Assembly (NCBI GenBank): GCA_963779685.1 | Contig: CAVZZG010000001.1 | Location: 124,001 to 188,000 of the forward strand | Direction: 5' to 3' | Length of the DNA: 64,000 bases | From: CAVZZG01 sp963779685 | GTDB taxonomy: Bacteria; Actinomycetota; Thermoleophilia; Gaiellales; F1-60-MAGs149 | In this document: in pieces, positions 17,637 through 26,206 of the stretch | Position numbering within the stretch: the stretch's first letter is position 1 | How the letters are laid out: each line of letters opens with the position of its first letter | Notes under the pieces: generated by a model | Told to the model about the DNA's origin: nothing | Databases searched by the model: none | What the model saw: the letters and a program-made list of their open reading frames with translations, nothing else | Made by a program: the position numbers and the translations under genes

Positions 17637-19003
17637 GGTCGCTCTGGCTGCAGCAGGCGCTGGCCTCCGAGCCGCGGCTGCCGCGTCCCTGGCTCGGCGG
17701 CGCCGTCGAGGCCGACGTCTGCATCGTGGGTGGCGGCTTCGCCGGGCTCTGGACGGCGCTTCACCTGAAGCAGCTCGAGCCGGCCTGCCGGGTCGTCGTG
17801 ATCGAGGCGGACATCTGCGGCGGCGGTGCCAGCGGCCGCAACGGAGGGTTCGTCATGAGCTGGTGGTCGAAGGTGGCCTCGCTGGCGAAGCTCTGCGGCC
17901 GTGACGAGGCGATCCGCCTGGCCCGGGCGTCGCAGGCATCGGTCGACGCCATCTGCGCGTTCGCCGACGAGAGCGCCCCCGGCGCCGAGGTGCGCCGCTG
18001 CGGATGGCTGTGGACGGCGTCGAGCGACCCGCAGCGCGGTGCCTGGGACGCGACGCTGGCGGTCGCTGACGGCGAGGCGTTCGAGTCGCTGACCCCCGAG
18101 GAGGTCGCGCGGCTGGCGGGGTCGCCGGCCCACCTCGAGGGCGTGTTCGAACGTGGCGTCGCATCGGTTCAGCCGGCCGTGCTGTGCCGCGCCCTGGCGC
18201 GGGCGGCTGAGGAGCGCGGGGTGGTGATCCACGAGACGAGCCCGATGACGCGGCTGGTGCGCGGCGCCGCCCCGGTGGTCGAGACGCCCCACGGCGAGGT
18301 GCGCGCCGCGACCGTGGTGCTGGCGATGAACGCCTGGGCCGCGCGCTTGCCCGAGATCCGGCCGCACCTCGTGGTCACCTCCAGCGACGTCGTCGCGACG
18401 CGGCCGATGCCCGACCGGCTGGCCGCGATCGGCTGGGCCGACGGGCCGTGCATCTCCGACTCGCGCCGGCTGGTCAACTACTTCCGCACCACGGCCGACG
18501 GGCGGATCGTCTTCGGCAAGGGCGGCGGCATGCTGGCGCGCAACGGCCGCATCGGGCCGGCCTTCGACGCCCCGTCACGCCGCGAGGCCGTCGTGCTCGA
18601 GCACCTCCACCGCCTCCTGCCCATGTTCTTCGACGTCGCCGCCGAGCAGAGCTGGTGCGGCCCGATCGACTACACGCTGGGCGGCATGCCGGTCATCACG
18701 CGGCTGCCGGACGCCCCCGAGGTGATCGTCGCCGTGGGTTTCTCGGGCAACGGCGTCGGGCCGAGCCACCTGGTCGCCCGCATGCTCGCGTCAATGGCCT
18801 TACGCACCGGCGACGAGTGGGAGCACTCGCCCTTCGTGCGGACGCCGGGCCGCAGCCTGCCGCCCGAGCCGCTGACGTGGATCGGCGGCAACCTCGTGCG
18901 TCGTGCCATCGCCCGCAAGGAGCAACTCGAGGACGCCGGCGCCCGCATCGACCCCGCCACCCGGTTCGTCGCCGCCCTCGATCCGACCGGCTTCGTGGGC
19001 TGA
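17633..19003 (+). CDS. DAO-family FAD oxidoreductase (PuuB-like)
   Basis: 456 residues. The FAD Rossmann motif is VCIVGGGFAGLWTALHL, followed by the GGGASGRNGGF element typical of gamma-glutamylputrescine oxidase / glycine oxidase-type DAO proteins. The C-terminal half contains IDYTLGGMPVITRLPDAP and a flavin-binding VGFSGNGVGPSHLVARM. It would oxidise a secondary or primary amine or amino acid. GTG 17633 overlaps the stop of the amine dehydrogenase (GTGA), so the two are made together and probably act on related amines. Substrate not identifiable. Confidence 0.9.
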   Translation: MRSLWLQQALASEPRLPRPWLGGAVEADVCIVGGGFAGLWTALHLKQLEPACRVVVIEADICGGGASGRNGGFVMSWWSKVASLAKLCGRDEAIRLARASQASVDAICAFADESAPGAEVRRCGWLWTASSDPQRGAWDATLAVADGEAFESLTPEEVARLAGSPAHLEGVFERGVASVQPAVLCRALARAAEERGVVIHETSPMTRLVRGAAPVVETPHGEVRAATVVLAMNAWAARLPEIRPHLVVTSSDVVATRPMPDRLAAIGWADGPCISDSRRLVNYFRTTADGRIVFGKGGGMLARNGRIGPAFDAPSRREAVVLEHLHRLLPMFFDVAAEQSWCGPIDYTLGGMPVITRLPDAPEVIVAVGFSGNGVGPSHLVARMLASMALRTGDEWEHSPFVRTPGRSLPPEPLTWIGGNLVRRAIARKEQLEDAGARIDPATRFVAALDPTGFVG

Positions 19004-19027
19004 CGAAACATCCCTAGGATGAGATGC

Positions 19028-19663
19028 ATGGAACGCCTGCATCTCACCCGCCCGTCTGCCGGTCTCGTCGTCGCCACCGCCGCCCTCGTGGTCGCCATGG
19101 CCGGCACCGGCTACGCGCTCTCGATCCCGTCCAACAGCGTCGGCACGAAGCAGCTCCGGTCGAACGCGGTCACGTCGGCCAAGATCAAGAACGGCCAGGT
19201 GAAGGCCGAGGATCTCGCGTCGAACTCCGTGACGAGCTCGAAGATCGTCGACGGCTCGATCATGTTCGGCGACGCACGGGTCGGCGATTTCGTCGCCGGG
19301 CCGGGATCCATCGTGACGATCAGCGGCGACGCCGACACGGGCCTCGAAACCGAGGTCGGTTCGATCGCGGGCTTCGGCAGCGTCACCGTCGGCTGTGCCG
19401 AGGGCGGCGGCGGCGAGGACACGCTGACGGTGAACAACGGTGGCGCCGGCTCGTTGACGCTCTCGGCGGTCGTCTCCGGGTCCCTCGTCTCGGCCACGGC
19501 CTCGGCCGGCGCCGACGCCGTGGTGACCCTCCTGCCGTCGGCCGACGCCGTGTACGACGTGCAGGTCGTGACGGGTTCGAGCGTTGCCACGGGAACGCTG
19601 TGGCGTTCCACCACCGGCACCGGCTGCGGCTTCACCCTGCAGGGCGTGTCGAACGTGTCGTAG
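19028..19663 (+). CDS. Exported protein of the IPxNSVGTKQL family
   Basis: 211 residues, function unknown. A signal peptide or anchor (about residues 12-32, LVVATAALVVAMAGTGYAL) leads into IPSNSVGTKQLRSNAVTSAK and IKNGQVKAEDLASNSVTSSK, two tandem repeats of an NSV-T-K-L/I unit, then a Gly/Ala-rich beta region with paired cysteines near residues 119 and 200. This N-terminal signature is one I associate with abundant Thermoleophilia surface proteins. ATG 19028 is preferred over 19019 because TAGGAT (19015-19020) ends exactly 7 nt before it. The gene at 10457-11090 is a broken relative. Confidence 0.8.
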   Translation: MERLHLTRPSAGLVVATAALVVAMAGTGYALSIPSNSVGTKQLRSNAVTSAKIKNGQVKAEDLASNSVTSSKIVDGSIMFGDARVGDFVAGPGSIVTISGDADTGLETEVGSIAGFGSVTVGCAEGGGGEDTLTVNNGGAGSLTLSAVVSGSLVSATASAGADAVVTLLPSADAVYDVQVVTGSSVATGTLWRSTTGTGCGFTLQGVSNVS

Positions 19664-19673
19664 TGTCCCGCCC

Positions 19674-20840
19674 ATGAGGTCGCACCGCGTGGCCGTCGTG
19701 GGTGGGGGCATCATCGGCTCGGCAGCCGCGTGCCAGCTCGCCCGTGCCGGTCACGCGGTCACGCTCTTCGAGCAGTTCTCGCTCGGGCACGGGCTTGCGA
19801 GCTCGCATGGCCCGAGCCGGATCATCCGCCTGACCTACGAGACGCCGGACTACATCGCTCTCGTGCGCGACGCCTTCGCGCAGTGGCGTGCGCTGGAAGA
19901 GGCCGCGTCGGAGCAGCTGATCGTCCCCACCGGCGGCCTGGATTTCGGCCCGCCGGACGCGAACTACATCGCCGAGATGCGCGACGCCATGGCCCTCGCC
20001 GCCGTTGCCTTCGACGAGGTCGACCGCGACGAGATCGTCCGCCGCTTCCCCCAGATCGATCCGCCGGAGGACGCCCACGGCTTCTACCAGGCGGACTTCG
20101 CCATGCTCGTGGCCGACCGCTGCCTGGCGGCGCTCCTCGGCGAGGCCCGCGCGGCGGGTGCGGTGCTGCGCGTTGGTGAGCGGGTGACCGCGATCCGCCC
20201 GGACGGCGAGGGATACCGGGTCGAGACGGCCGCCGGCGAGCTGTCGAGCGATGCGGTGATCCTGGCGGCCGGCTCGTGGCTGGGCCCGCTTTGCGCCGGC
20301 CTCGGCCTCGACCTGCCCATCACGCCGATCCGGGAACAGCTCGCGTTCTTCCAGGTGGAGGATCCCGATGCCTGGCGACCTGGCCGCTTCCCGCTCCTCA
20401 TCCACCGCTGGCCCCACACGACGACGCTCGGGTCGGCCTTCCCCCTGCTCGGCGAGCCCGCCGGCGTGAAGGCGATGGTCGACCGGCTCGGACCGGCGGT
20501 CTCGGATCCCGATGACCCTGACCGCGCCATCGACGCGGCCATCGCGGGGCGGCTCGACGGGTGGGTCAAGGAGACCCTGCCGGGCCTCGGCCGGCGGATC
20601 GCGGACGTCAGCTGCCGGTACACCATGACGCCCGACGAGGACTTCATCGTCGATCGCCACCCGGCGCATCCGGGGATCGTGATCGCATCGGCGTGCTCCG
20701 GCCACGGCTTCAAGTTCGCGCCCACCATCGGCGAGATCTGCGCCGATCTGGCCACCCGCGGTGCGACCAACCACGACATCGCCCGGTTCCGCCTGGATCG
20801 CCCGGCGCTTCGGGGCCAGTGGACCGCCGTGAGGCAGTAG
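19674..20840 (+). CDS. Monomeric sarcosine oxidase / N-methyltryptophan oxidase family protein
   Basis: 388 residues, the size of monomeric sarcosine oxidase. It has an FAD Rossmann motif VAVVGGGIIGSAAACQLA, the active-site loop SSHGPSRIIRLTYE, a Lys266 at the place of the oxygen-activating Lys in GVK, and Cys314 in SCRYTMTPDEDF. That cysteine position covalently binds FAD in sarcosine oxidase (Cys315). It would demethylate an N-methyl amino acid, releasing formaldehyde and hydrogen peroxide. ATG 19674 has TAGTGT (19661-19666) 7 nt upstream. It heads a run with an SDR and hydantoinase genes, which fits sarcosine arising from N-methylhydantoin; that link is inference. Confidence 0.92.
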   Translation: MRSHRVAVVGGGIIGSAAACQLARAGHAVTLFEQFSLGHGLASSHGPSRIIRLTYETPDYIALVRDAFAQWRALEEAASEQLIVPTGGLDFGPPDANYIAEMRDAMALAAVAFDEVDRDEIVRRFPQIDPPEDAHGFYQADFAMLVADRCLAALLGEARAAGAVLRVGERVTAIRPDGEGYRVETAAGELSSDAVILAAGSWLGPLCAGLGLDLPITPIREQLAFFQVEDPDAWRPGRFPLLIHRWPHTTTLGSAFPLLGEPAGVKAMVDRLGPAVSDPDDPDRAIDAAIAGRLDGWVKETLPGLGRRIADVSCRYTMTPDEDFIVDRHPAHPGIVIASACSGHGFKFAPTIGEICADLATRGATNHDIARFRLDRPALRGQWTAVRQ

Positions 20841-20850
20841 GCTGCCGGGC

Positions 20851-21630
20851 ATGGGCAGGCTGGACGGTAAGGTCGCGATCGTGACGGGCGCCGGTGCAGG
20901 CATCGGGCGGGCGATCGCCGAGCGCTACGCGACCGAGGGTGCGCGGGTCGTCGTCAACGACGTTTCGGATCAGGCCGACGTGGTCGCCCGGGAGATCGGC
21001 GAGAACGCGATCGCGGTGCGCGCCGACGTCGCCGACGACGCGTCCGTCGATCGCCTGTTCGCCGACGCGCTCGCGGCGTTCGGTACGGTCGACGTGCTGC
21101 TGTGCAACGCGGCGCTGACCGCGACCGAGCGGCACTTCCTCGACGCCGACCGCGAGTGGTGGGACCGGATCATCGCGGTCAACCTGACGGGGACGTACAA
21201 CTGCGCCGTCCGGGCGGCTCGGATCATGTGCCGTCAGCGGTCGGGCGTGATCATCACGATGTCGAGCGGCGGCGCGACCCGCGCCCACCGCGGCAACGCC
21301 GCGTACGACGCCGCCAAGGGCGGCATCGAGGCGTTCACGCGGGCGCTGGCCCTCGACCTCGGGCCGTACGGCGTGCGGGTCTGCGGGCTCGTGCCGGGAT
21401 CGGTCGACACCAAGGGGATGAACGACGAGGCGCGCGCGCAGCGCGGCGCGACCATGCCGCTCGGGCGGGTCGGCGACCCGGAGGACATGGCCGGCCCGGC
21501 CGTCTTCCTGGCCTCTGACGACGCGGCCTACGTCTCCGGGAGCATGGTGTTCGTCGACGGTGGCTTCCTGGCGCAGCAGCGGTCGGCGCAGGTCGACATC
21601 TTCCCGCTCTCGCGCTACCCGGGCCTGTGA
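20851..21630 (+). CDS. SDR family oxidoreductase
   Basis: 259 residues, classical short-chain dehydrogenase. The cofactor motif is TGAGAGIG (residues 12-19), with CNAA in place of NNAG near residue 85, catalytic Ser138/139, Tyr152 and Lys156 (YDAAK), and the C-terminal GSMVFVDGGF strand. Asp37 after the second beta strand (VVVNDVS) suggests NAD rather than NADP. The substrate is unknown. ATG 20851 follows the oxidase stop by 10 nt and has its own TAGGCT box (20838-20843) 7 nt upstream. Its stop overlaps the HyuA start. Confidence 0.93.
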   Translation: MGRLDGKVAIVTGAGAGIGRAIAERYATEGARVVVNDVSDQADVVAREIGENAIAVRADVADDASVDRLFADALAAFGTVDVLLCNAALTATERHFLDADREWWDRIIAVNLTGTYNCAVRAARIMCRQRSGVIITMSSGGATRAHRGNAAYDAAKGGIEAFTRALALDLGPYGVRVCGLVPGSVDTKGMNDEARAQRGATMPLGRVGDPEDMAGPAVFLASDDAAYVSGSMVFVDGGFLAQQRSAQVDIFPLSRYPGL

Positions 21631-23669
21631 CGCTCCGGGCCGGCGTCGATATCGGCGGCACGTTCACCGATCTGGTGCTGGTCGACGACGAGACGGGCGC
21701 GTTCAGCGTCGGCAAGGCGTTGACCACGCCCGACGACCCCTCCCGTGCGGTCGAGGACGTGCTCGTCGCGTCGGGCGTGCCGGTGGCGGAGGTGGCACAG
21801 CTGATCCACGGCACCACGCTGGTCACTAACGCCGTGATCGAGCGCAAGGGGGCGCGCACCGCGCTGCTCGCGACCGAGGGCTTCCGCGACGTGGTCGAGA
21901 TCGGTCGCGAGGCCCGGTTCGAGCTGTACGACCTGGAGCTCGAGCTGCCCGATCCGGTGGTGCCGCGCTACCTGCGGTTCGACGTGCCCGAGCGCACGCT
22001 GGCCGATGGCTCGTCCGCGCGGGAGCTCGACGTCGGTTTCGTCGAGCGGCTCGCGCGCGAGCTGGCGGAGGCCGGCGTCGAGGCGGTGGCGATCGCGTTC
22101 CTCCATGCGTATGCGAACCCGGCCGCCGAGCAGGCGGCGCGGGCCGCCGTGCTGCGCGCCGCTCCCGGGCTCCGCGTCTCGATCAGCTCGGACGTCGTGC
22201 CCGAGATCCGGGAGTTCGAGCGGACATCTACTACTATCATCAACGTTTATGTGCAGGGTCGGACGGAGGACTATCTTCGCGGCCTCGAGGCCCGCCTCGC
22301 CGCCCGCGGGTTCGCCGGCTCCTTCCGTTTGATGCTGTCGGGCGGTGGCATCGCCACACCGGAGACCGCGATGAGGTTCCCGGTGCGGCTGCTCGAGTCG
22401 GGGCCCGCCGCAGGAGCCCTCGCCGCGGCCTACCACGGTCGCCGCGCCGGCCTGTCCGACCTGCTCTCGTTCGACATGGGCGGCACCACCGCCAAGTTCG
22501 CGGTCATCGCCGGCGGGGAGCCGCTGACGGCGAACGACTTCGAGGTCGACCGGCGCTACCGCTTCAAGAAGGGCTCCGGCCTGCCGGTGAAGATCCAGGT
22601 GATCGAGATGATCGAGATCGGCTCCGGCGGCGGGTCGATCGCGCGGGTCGACTCGCTCGGGCTGCTGCGGGTCGGCCCCGACTCGGCCGGCGCGGATCCC
22701 GGGCCCGCCTGTTACGGGCGCGGCGGCGACCAGCCGACGGTGACCGACGCCGACCTCGTGCTGGGCTACCTCGACCCCGGCTTCTTCCTCGGAGGCCGCA
22801 TGGCGCTCGACGCCGGCGCCGCGCGGGAGGCGATCCGCCGGGCCGTCGCGGCGCCGCTGGGTCTGACGGTCGAGGAGGCGGCATGGGGCATCCACCGCAG
22901 CGTCGACGAGTCGATGGCGAACGCCGCACGGGTGCACGTGCTCGAGCGCGGGCAGGACCCGCGCGGCCTCCCGATCATGGTCTTCGGCGGCGCGGGGCCG
23001 GTACACGGCTACCGGGTCGCCCAGGCGCTCGGCGCGCCGCTCCTGGTTGCGCCGTTCGGGGCGGGCGTCATGAGCACGGTCGGATTCCTGACAGCACCGA
23101 TGGCGTTCGACTTCGTCCGGTCGTGGCCGACGGATCTCGAGGGGCTCGACTGGTCGCGCGCGGACCTGGTGTTCAGCGAGATGGAGCGGGAGGGCGACGC
23201 CGTGCTCCGCTCCTCCGGCATCGAGTCGGGCAGGCACGTGCGGGAGGCCGACATGCGCTACGTCGGCCAGGGACACGAGATCCGCGTTCTCTGGCCCGAG
23301 ACGCGCACCGCCGGCGTCGTTCGGGGTGCGTTCGAGCAGGAGTACCTGCGTCTGTACGGGCGGCTGGGGCCCGAGGACGTTCCGCTCGAGATCATCTCGT
23401 GGCGGGTGCGGTCGTCCGGGCCCGCGCCCGATCTGGAGCTGTCGGTCGCGGGCGAGCCAGGCGACCATGCCAAGGGGTCGCGGCTGGCGTACATGCCGGA
23501 ACTCGGCGGGCTGGTCGAGGTGCCGGTGGTCGACCGCTACCGGCTCGCGCCCGGTGTCACCCTCGCCGGCCCCGTCATCGTCGAGGAGCGGGAGTCGACG
23601 CTCGTGATCGGGCCCGGCTCGGTCGCCGAGGTCGACGACCGGTTCAACGTGCTGGTGCGGATGCCCTGA
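21627..23669 (+). CDS. hyuA: Hydantoinase/oxoprolinase subunit A (N-methylhydantoinase A family)
   Basis: 680 residues. The N terminus has the actin-like ATP-binding strand AGVDIGGTFTDLVLVDDET, with the second phosphate loop HGTTLVTNAVIERKGA and the later LSFDMGGTTAKFAVI. The pair of A and B subunits performs ATP-dependent ring opening of hydantoins, 5-oxoproline or related lactams; acetone carboxylase is a distant relative. The substrate is not readable, but the neighbouring sarcosine-type oxidase makes N-methylhydantoin (the creatinine route) the most economical guess. GTG 21627 overlaps the SDR stop (GTGA). Confidence 0.93.
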   Translation: MTLRAGVDIGGTFTDLVLVDDETGAFSVGKALTTPDDPSRAVEDVLVASGVPVAEVAQLIHGTTLVTNAVIERKGARTALLATEGFRDVVEIGREARFELYDLELELPDPVVPRYLRFDVPERTLADGSSARELDVGFVERLARELAEAGVEAVAIAFLHAYANPAAEQAARAAVLRAAPGLRVSISSDVVPEIREFERTSTTIINVYVQGRTEDYLRGLEARLAARGFAGSFRLMLSGGGIATPETAMRFPVRLLESGPAAGALAAAYHGRRAGLSDLLSFDMGGTTAKFAVIAGGEPLTANDFEVDRRYRFKKGSGLPVKIQVIEMIEIGSGGGSIARVDSLGLLRVGPDSAGADPGPACYGRGGDQPTVTDADLVLGYLDPGFFLGGRMALDAGAAREAIRRAVAAPLGLTVEEAAWGIHRSVDESMANAARVHVLERGQDPRGLPIMVFGGAGPVHGYRVAQALGAPLLVAPFGAGVMSTVGFLTAPMAFDFVRSWPTDLEGLDWSRADLVFSEMEREGDAVLRSSGIESGRHVREADMRYVGQGHEIRVLWPETRTAGVVRGAFEQEYLRLYGRLGPEDVPLEIISWRVRSSGPAPDLELSVAGEPGDHAKGSRLAYMPELGGLVEVPVVDRYRLAPGVTLAGPVIVEERESTLVIGPGSVAEVDDRFNVLVRMP

Positions 23670-25384
23670 TGGACGTCCTCACCCTCGAGGTGCTCTGGAA
23701 CCGGTTGCTCTCGGTGGTCAACGAGCAGCAGGTGACGCTGATGCGGATCGCCTTCTCCACCGTCGTCCGCGAGTCCCAGGACCTCGCCTGCGGCGTGTTC
23801 GACGCGCGCGGCAACATGATGGCCCAGTCGCTCACCGGTACCCCCGGGCACATCAACGCCATGGCGACGGGGTTGCGCCACTTCCTGGCCACGATCCCGC
23901 CCGAGACGCTCCGCGCCGGCGACGTCCTGATCACGAACGACCCGTGGCAGACCGCCGGCCAGATCAACGACATGACCGTGGTCACGCCCGTCTTCCGGGC
24001 CGGCCGGCCGATCGGCTACTTCGCCTCCTGCTGTCACTCGCCCGATGTCGGCGGCCGCGTGTACTCCGGTGAGGCGAAGGAGATCTACGAGGAGGGCCTG
24101 CGGATCCCGATCATGCACCTGTTCCGCGCGGGGGAGCCGAACCGCGACCTGATTGCGCTCATTCGCGCCAACGTGCGCGTGCCCGACGAGACGATCGGCG
24201 ACCTCTACGCGCAGGCCGCGTGCAACGACGTCGGAGCGCGCGACCTGCTGCGGTTCCTGGACGACTTCGGCCTGGCGGACGTCGAGGAGCTCTCGGACGC
24301 CATCATCGAGCGGTCGGAGCGCGCGATGCGCGACGCGATCGCCGCGATCCCCGATGGCGTCTATCGCAACGAGGCCTGGGCCGACGGCTTCGGCGGCGAG
24401 CCGGTGAGGATCGCCGTCGCCGTGACCATCGCCGGCGACGAGGCGACCATCGACTTCGCGGGCTCGTCGCCGCAGAGCCCATCGGGCATCAACGTCGTCC
24501 TCAACTACACCCACGCGTACGCCTCGTTCGCCATGAAGGCCGCCGTCAATCCCGAGGTACCGCACAACGAGGGCGCGTTCCGCCCGGTGCACGTGACGGC
24601 TCCGGAGGGGTCGATCTTCAACTGCCGCGAGCCGGCTGCCGTCGCCGCGCGTCACGTGCTCGGTCACATGCTGCCGTGCACGATCTTCGGCGCTCTCCAC
24701 CAGGCGCTCCCCGGCCGGCTCATGGCGGGCGGCGCGGAGTCGAGCTGGCTCTCCGTCTGGCGCGGCACGTGGCCGGGCCGCGACGACCTGTTCACGTTCA
24801 CGCTGTTCCAGTCCGGCGGGGCGGGGGCCCGGGCGACGAAGGACGGGCTCCAGACGAACGGGTTCCCGAGCGGCGTCGCCGGCGTGCCGGCGGAGGTCTA
24901 CGAGACCCGTACGCCGCTCATCATGCACCGAAAGGAGTTCCGGCCAGACTCGGGCGGGCCCGGACGGTTCCGCGGCGGGCTCGCCATGCAGACCGAGTCG
25001 AGCTACCGCGGCGACGGCCACTGGGGCGTGTCGACCATCATCGAGCGGTTGCGGTTCCCCGGCCAGGGACTCGCCGGCGGCATGCCGGGAGTGGTGGGCG
25101 AGTTCGTGCTCGCGAGCGGCGAGCATCCGCCGGCGAAGACGCTGGCGCCGCTGCCCGTCGACGCCCACGTGTTCCTCCGGCTTCCGGGGGGCGGCGGCTA
25201 TGGCGATCCGCGGCAGCGCGACCCGGCGGCCGTGCTGCGCGACGTCGTCGACGGCGTCGTCACGCTCGCCGCGGCGGAGCGTGAGTACGGCGTGGCGATC
25301 TCCTACACTGGCGGCGATCGGCTCGTCCGGATGCCCGAGCACTACGTGATCGACTTCGAGCGTACGGCGGCGCTCCGCGCGTGA
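23669..25384 (+). CDS. hyuB: Hydantoinase subunit B (N-methylhydantoinase B family)
   Basis: 571 residues, the normal HyuB length. Conserved blocks include FSTVVRESQDLACGVFDARG, GTPGHINAM, ITNDPWQTAGQINDMTVVTP, the metal-ligand candidate CCHSPDVGGR, and the C-terminal RPDSGGPGRFRGGLAM with LPGGGGYGDP. ATG 23669 overlaps the hyuA stop (TGATG), so subunits are co-translated. No N-carbamoylsarcosine amidase or creatinine deaminase is seen in the window, so any creatinine pathway is incomplete here. Confidence 0.94.
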   Translation: MDVLTLEVLWNRLLSVVNEQQVTLMRIAFSTVVRESQDLACGVFDARGNMMAQSLTGTPGHINAMATGLRHFLATIPPETLRAGDVLITNDPWQTAGQINDMTVVTPVFRAGRPIGYFASCCHSPDVGGRVYSGEAKEIYEEGLRIPIMHLFRAGEPNRDLIALIRANVRVPDETIGDLYAQAACNDVGARDLLRFLDDFGLADVEELSDAIIERSERAMRDAIAAIPDGVYRNEAWADGFGGEPVRIAVAVTIAGDEATIDFAGSSPQSPSGINVVLNYTHAYASFAMKAAVNPEVPHNEGAFRPVHVTAPEGSIFNCREPAAVAARHVLGHMLPCTIFGALHQALPGRLMAGGAESSWLSVWRGTWPGRDDLFTFTLFQSGGAGARATKDGLQTNGFPSGVAGVPAEVYETRTPLIMHRKEFRPDSGGPGRFRGGLAMQTESSYRGDGHWGVSTIIERLRFPGQGLAGGMPGVVGEFVLASGEHPPAKTLAPLPVDAHVFLRLPGGGGYGDPRQRDPAAVLRDVVDGVVTLAAAEREYGVAISYTGGDRLVRMPEHYVIDFERTAALRA

Positions 25385-25417
25385 CGTCCGGGAGCGCTGG
25401 CGGCTCTACCACGTGGT

Positions 25418-25837
25418 TCAGTCGGGGACGATGTCGAACGCTGCGACGTGCCGCGGCCTGACGACATGGAAGTGCCGATGGTCGAGGGTGGCGATCGTGT
25501 CGATGCCGAGGACCTCGGCGAGGGCGACGACGCCCGCGTCGACCGCGCCGAGCGGCAGGTCCCGGTAGAGCGTGACCAGTTCCGCAATGCGGCGCAGGTC
25601 CGCCGGCGCCGGATCGACGACGGTCATCTCGCCCGAGGCGACCGCGTTGAGCAGGCGCGACACCGCTCCGGCGGGCTCGCGGAGGCGCCGTTCCGCCAGG
25701 ATGCACGTCTCGGCGATGACGTGGCCGCTCGTCACGAGACGTCCGGCGCTTCGGCCGAGGCTCTCGACGCACCGTTCGTGGTCGGGATCGGTGCGATCGA
25801 GCGTCGCGTAGATCGGGCCGGTGTCAACCAGTAGCAC
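25418..25837 (-). CDS. PIN-domain toxin (VapC-like)
   Basis: 139 residues, one PIN domain. The acidic residues expected of this RNase fold are visible: Asp5 (LLVDTGPIYATLD), Glu43 (VIAETCILAERRL), Asp99 (GAVDAGVVALAE) and Asp117 (IATLDHRHF). VapC-type toxins cleave RNA, often initiator tRNA or rRNA. The start at 25837 lies inside the last codons of the upstream RHH gene (14-base overlap), the typical antitoxin-first toxin-antitoxin order. Confidence 0.88.
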   Translation of the reverse strand: MLLVDTGPIYATLDRTDPDHERCVESLGRSAGRLVTSGHVIAETCILAERRLREPAGAVSRLLNAVASGEMTVVDPAPADLRRIAELVTLYRDLPLGAVDAGVVALAEVLGIDTIATLDHRHFHVVRPRHVAAFDIVPD

Positions 25838-26138
25838 GGCTGGTCAGTTCCCGTGCGCGCCGTTCGGCCAGCGCCCGGTACCGCGCGACGTCGACGCCCG
25901 CAGTCTCCTCATCCGGCTGCGGAACGACGTCCAGCGGCGCGGACCACTCCACCGGATCGACGTCCTCCCGGGCGGCGCCGGCTCCGGTGAACGAGAGCCG
26001 GGGTCGCGTCTGGTCGGCGCGCCACTCGAGGCCCTGCCGGATCACCTCCGACAGCGAGATTCCCTCGTCGGTCGCGATCCGCCGGAGACGAAGCATCAGC
26101 ACCTCGTCGGCCATGACCGTGGTGCGTATCGATGACAT
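25824..26138 (-). CDS. Ribbon-helix-helix antitoxin
   Basis: 104 residues. The N-terminal RHH motif is SIRTTVMADEVLMLRLRRIA followed by GISLSEVIRQGLEW; the C-terminal half is acidic, Pro-rich and probably disordered, where such antitoxins wrap their toxin. ATG 26138 is chosen because a TACAAT box ends 6 nt upstream and no Shine-Dalgarno is present. It overlaps the PIN toxin gene by 14 bases. Autorepression by the RHH dimer at the same promoter is expected from known TA modules. Confidence 0.85.
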   Translation of the reverse strand: MSSIRTTVMADEVLMLRLRRIATDEGISLSEVIRQGLEWRADQTRPRLSFTGAGAAREDVDPVEWSAPLDVVPQPDEETAGVDVARYRALAERRARELTSRATG

Positions 26139-26144
26139 ATCACG

Positions 26145-26150
26145 ATTGTA
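26145..26150 (-). promoter_or_regulatory. -10 box of the toxin-antitoxin operon
   Basis: TACAAT on the minus strand, 6 nt before the antitoxin ATG. Initiation 6-7 nt downstream would place the transcript start at the A of ATG, giving a leaderless message. No clear -35 box at 16-18 bp was found. Confidence 0.6.
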
Positions 26151-26206
26151 CCAGTCCCGCGAGCCGTGAACGTGACACGATCCCGGCACCGACCGGAGGA
26201 GCGATC

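Noticed and set aside
19019..19027. ATG 19019 as the start of the exported protein
   Set aside because: ATG 19028 has TAGGAT exactly 7 nt upstream; at 19019 the -10 box would overlap the codon.
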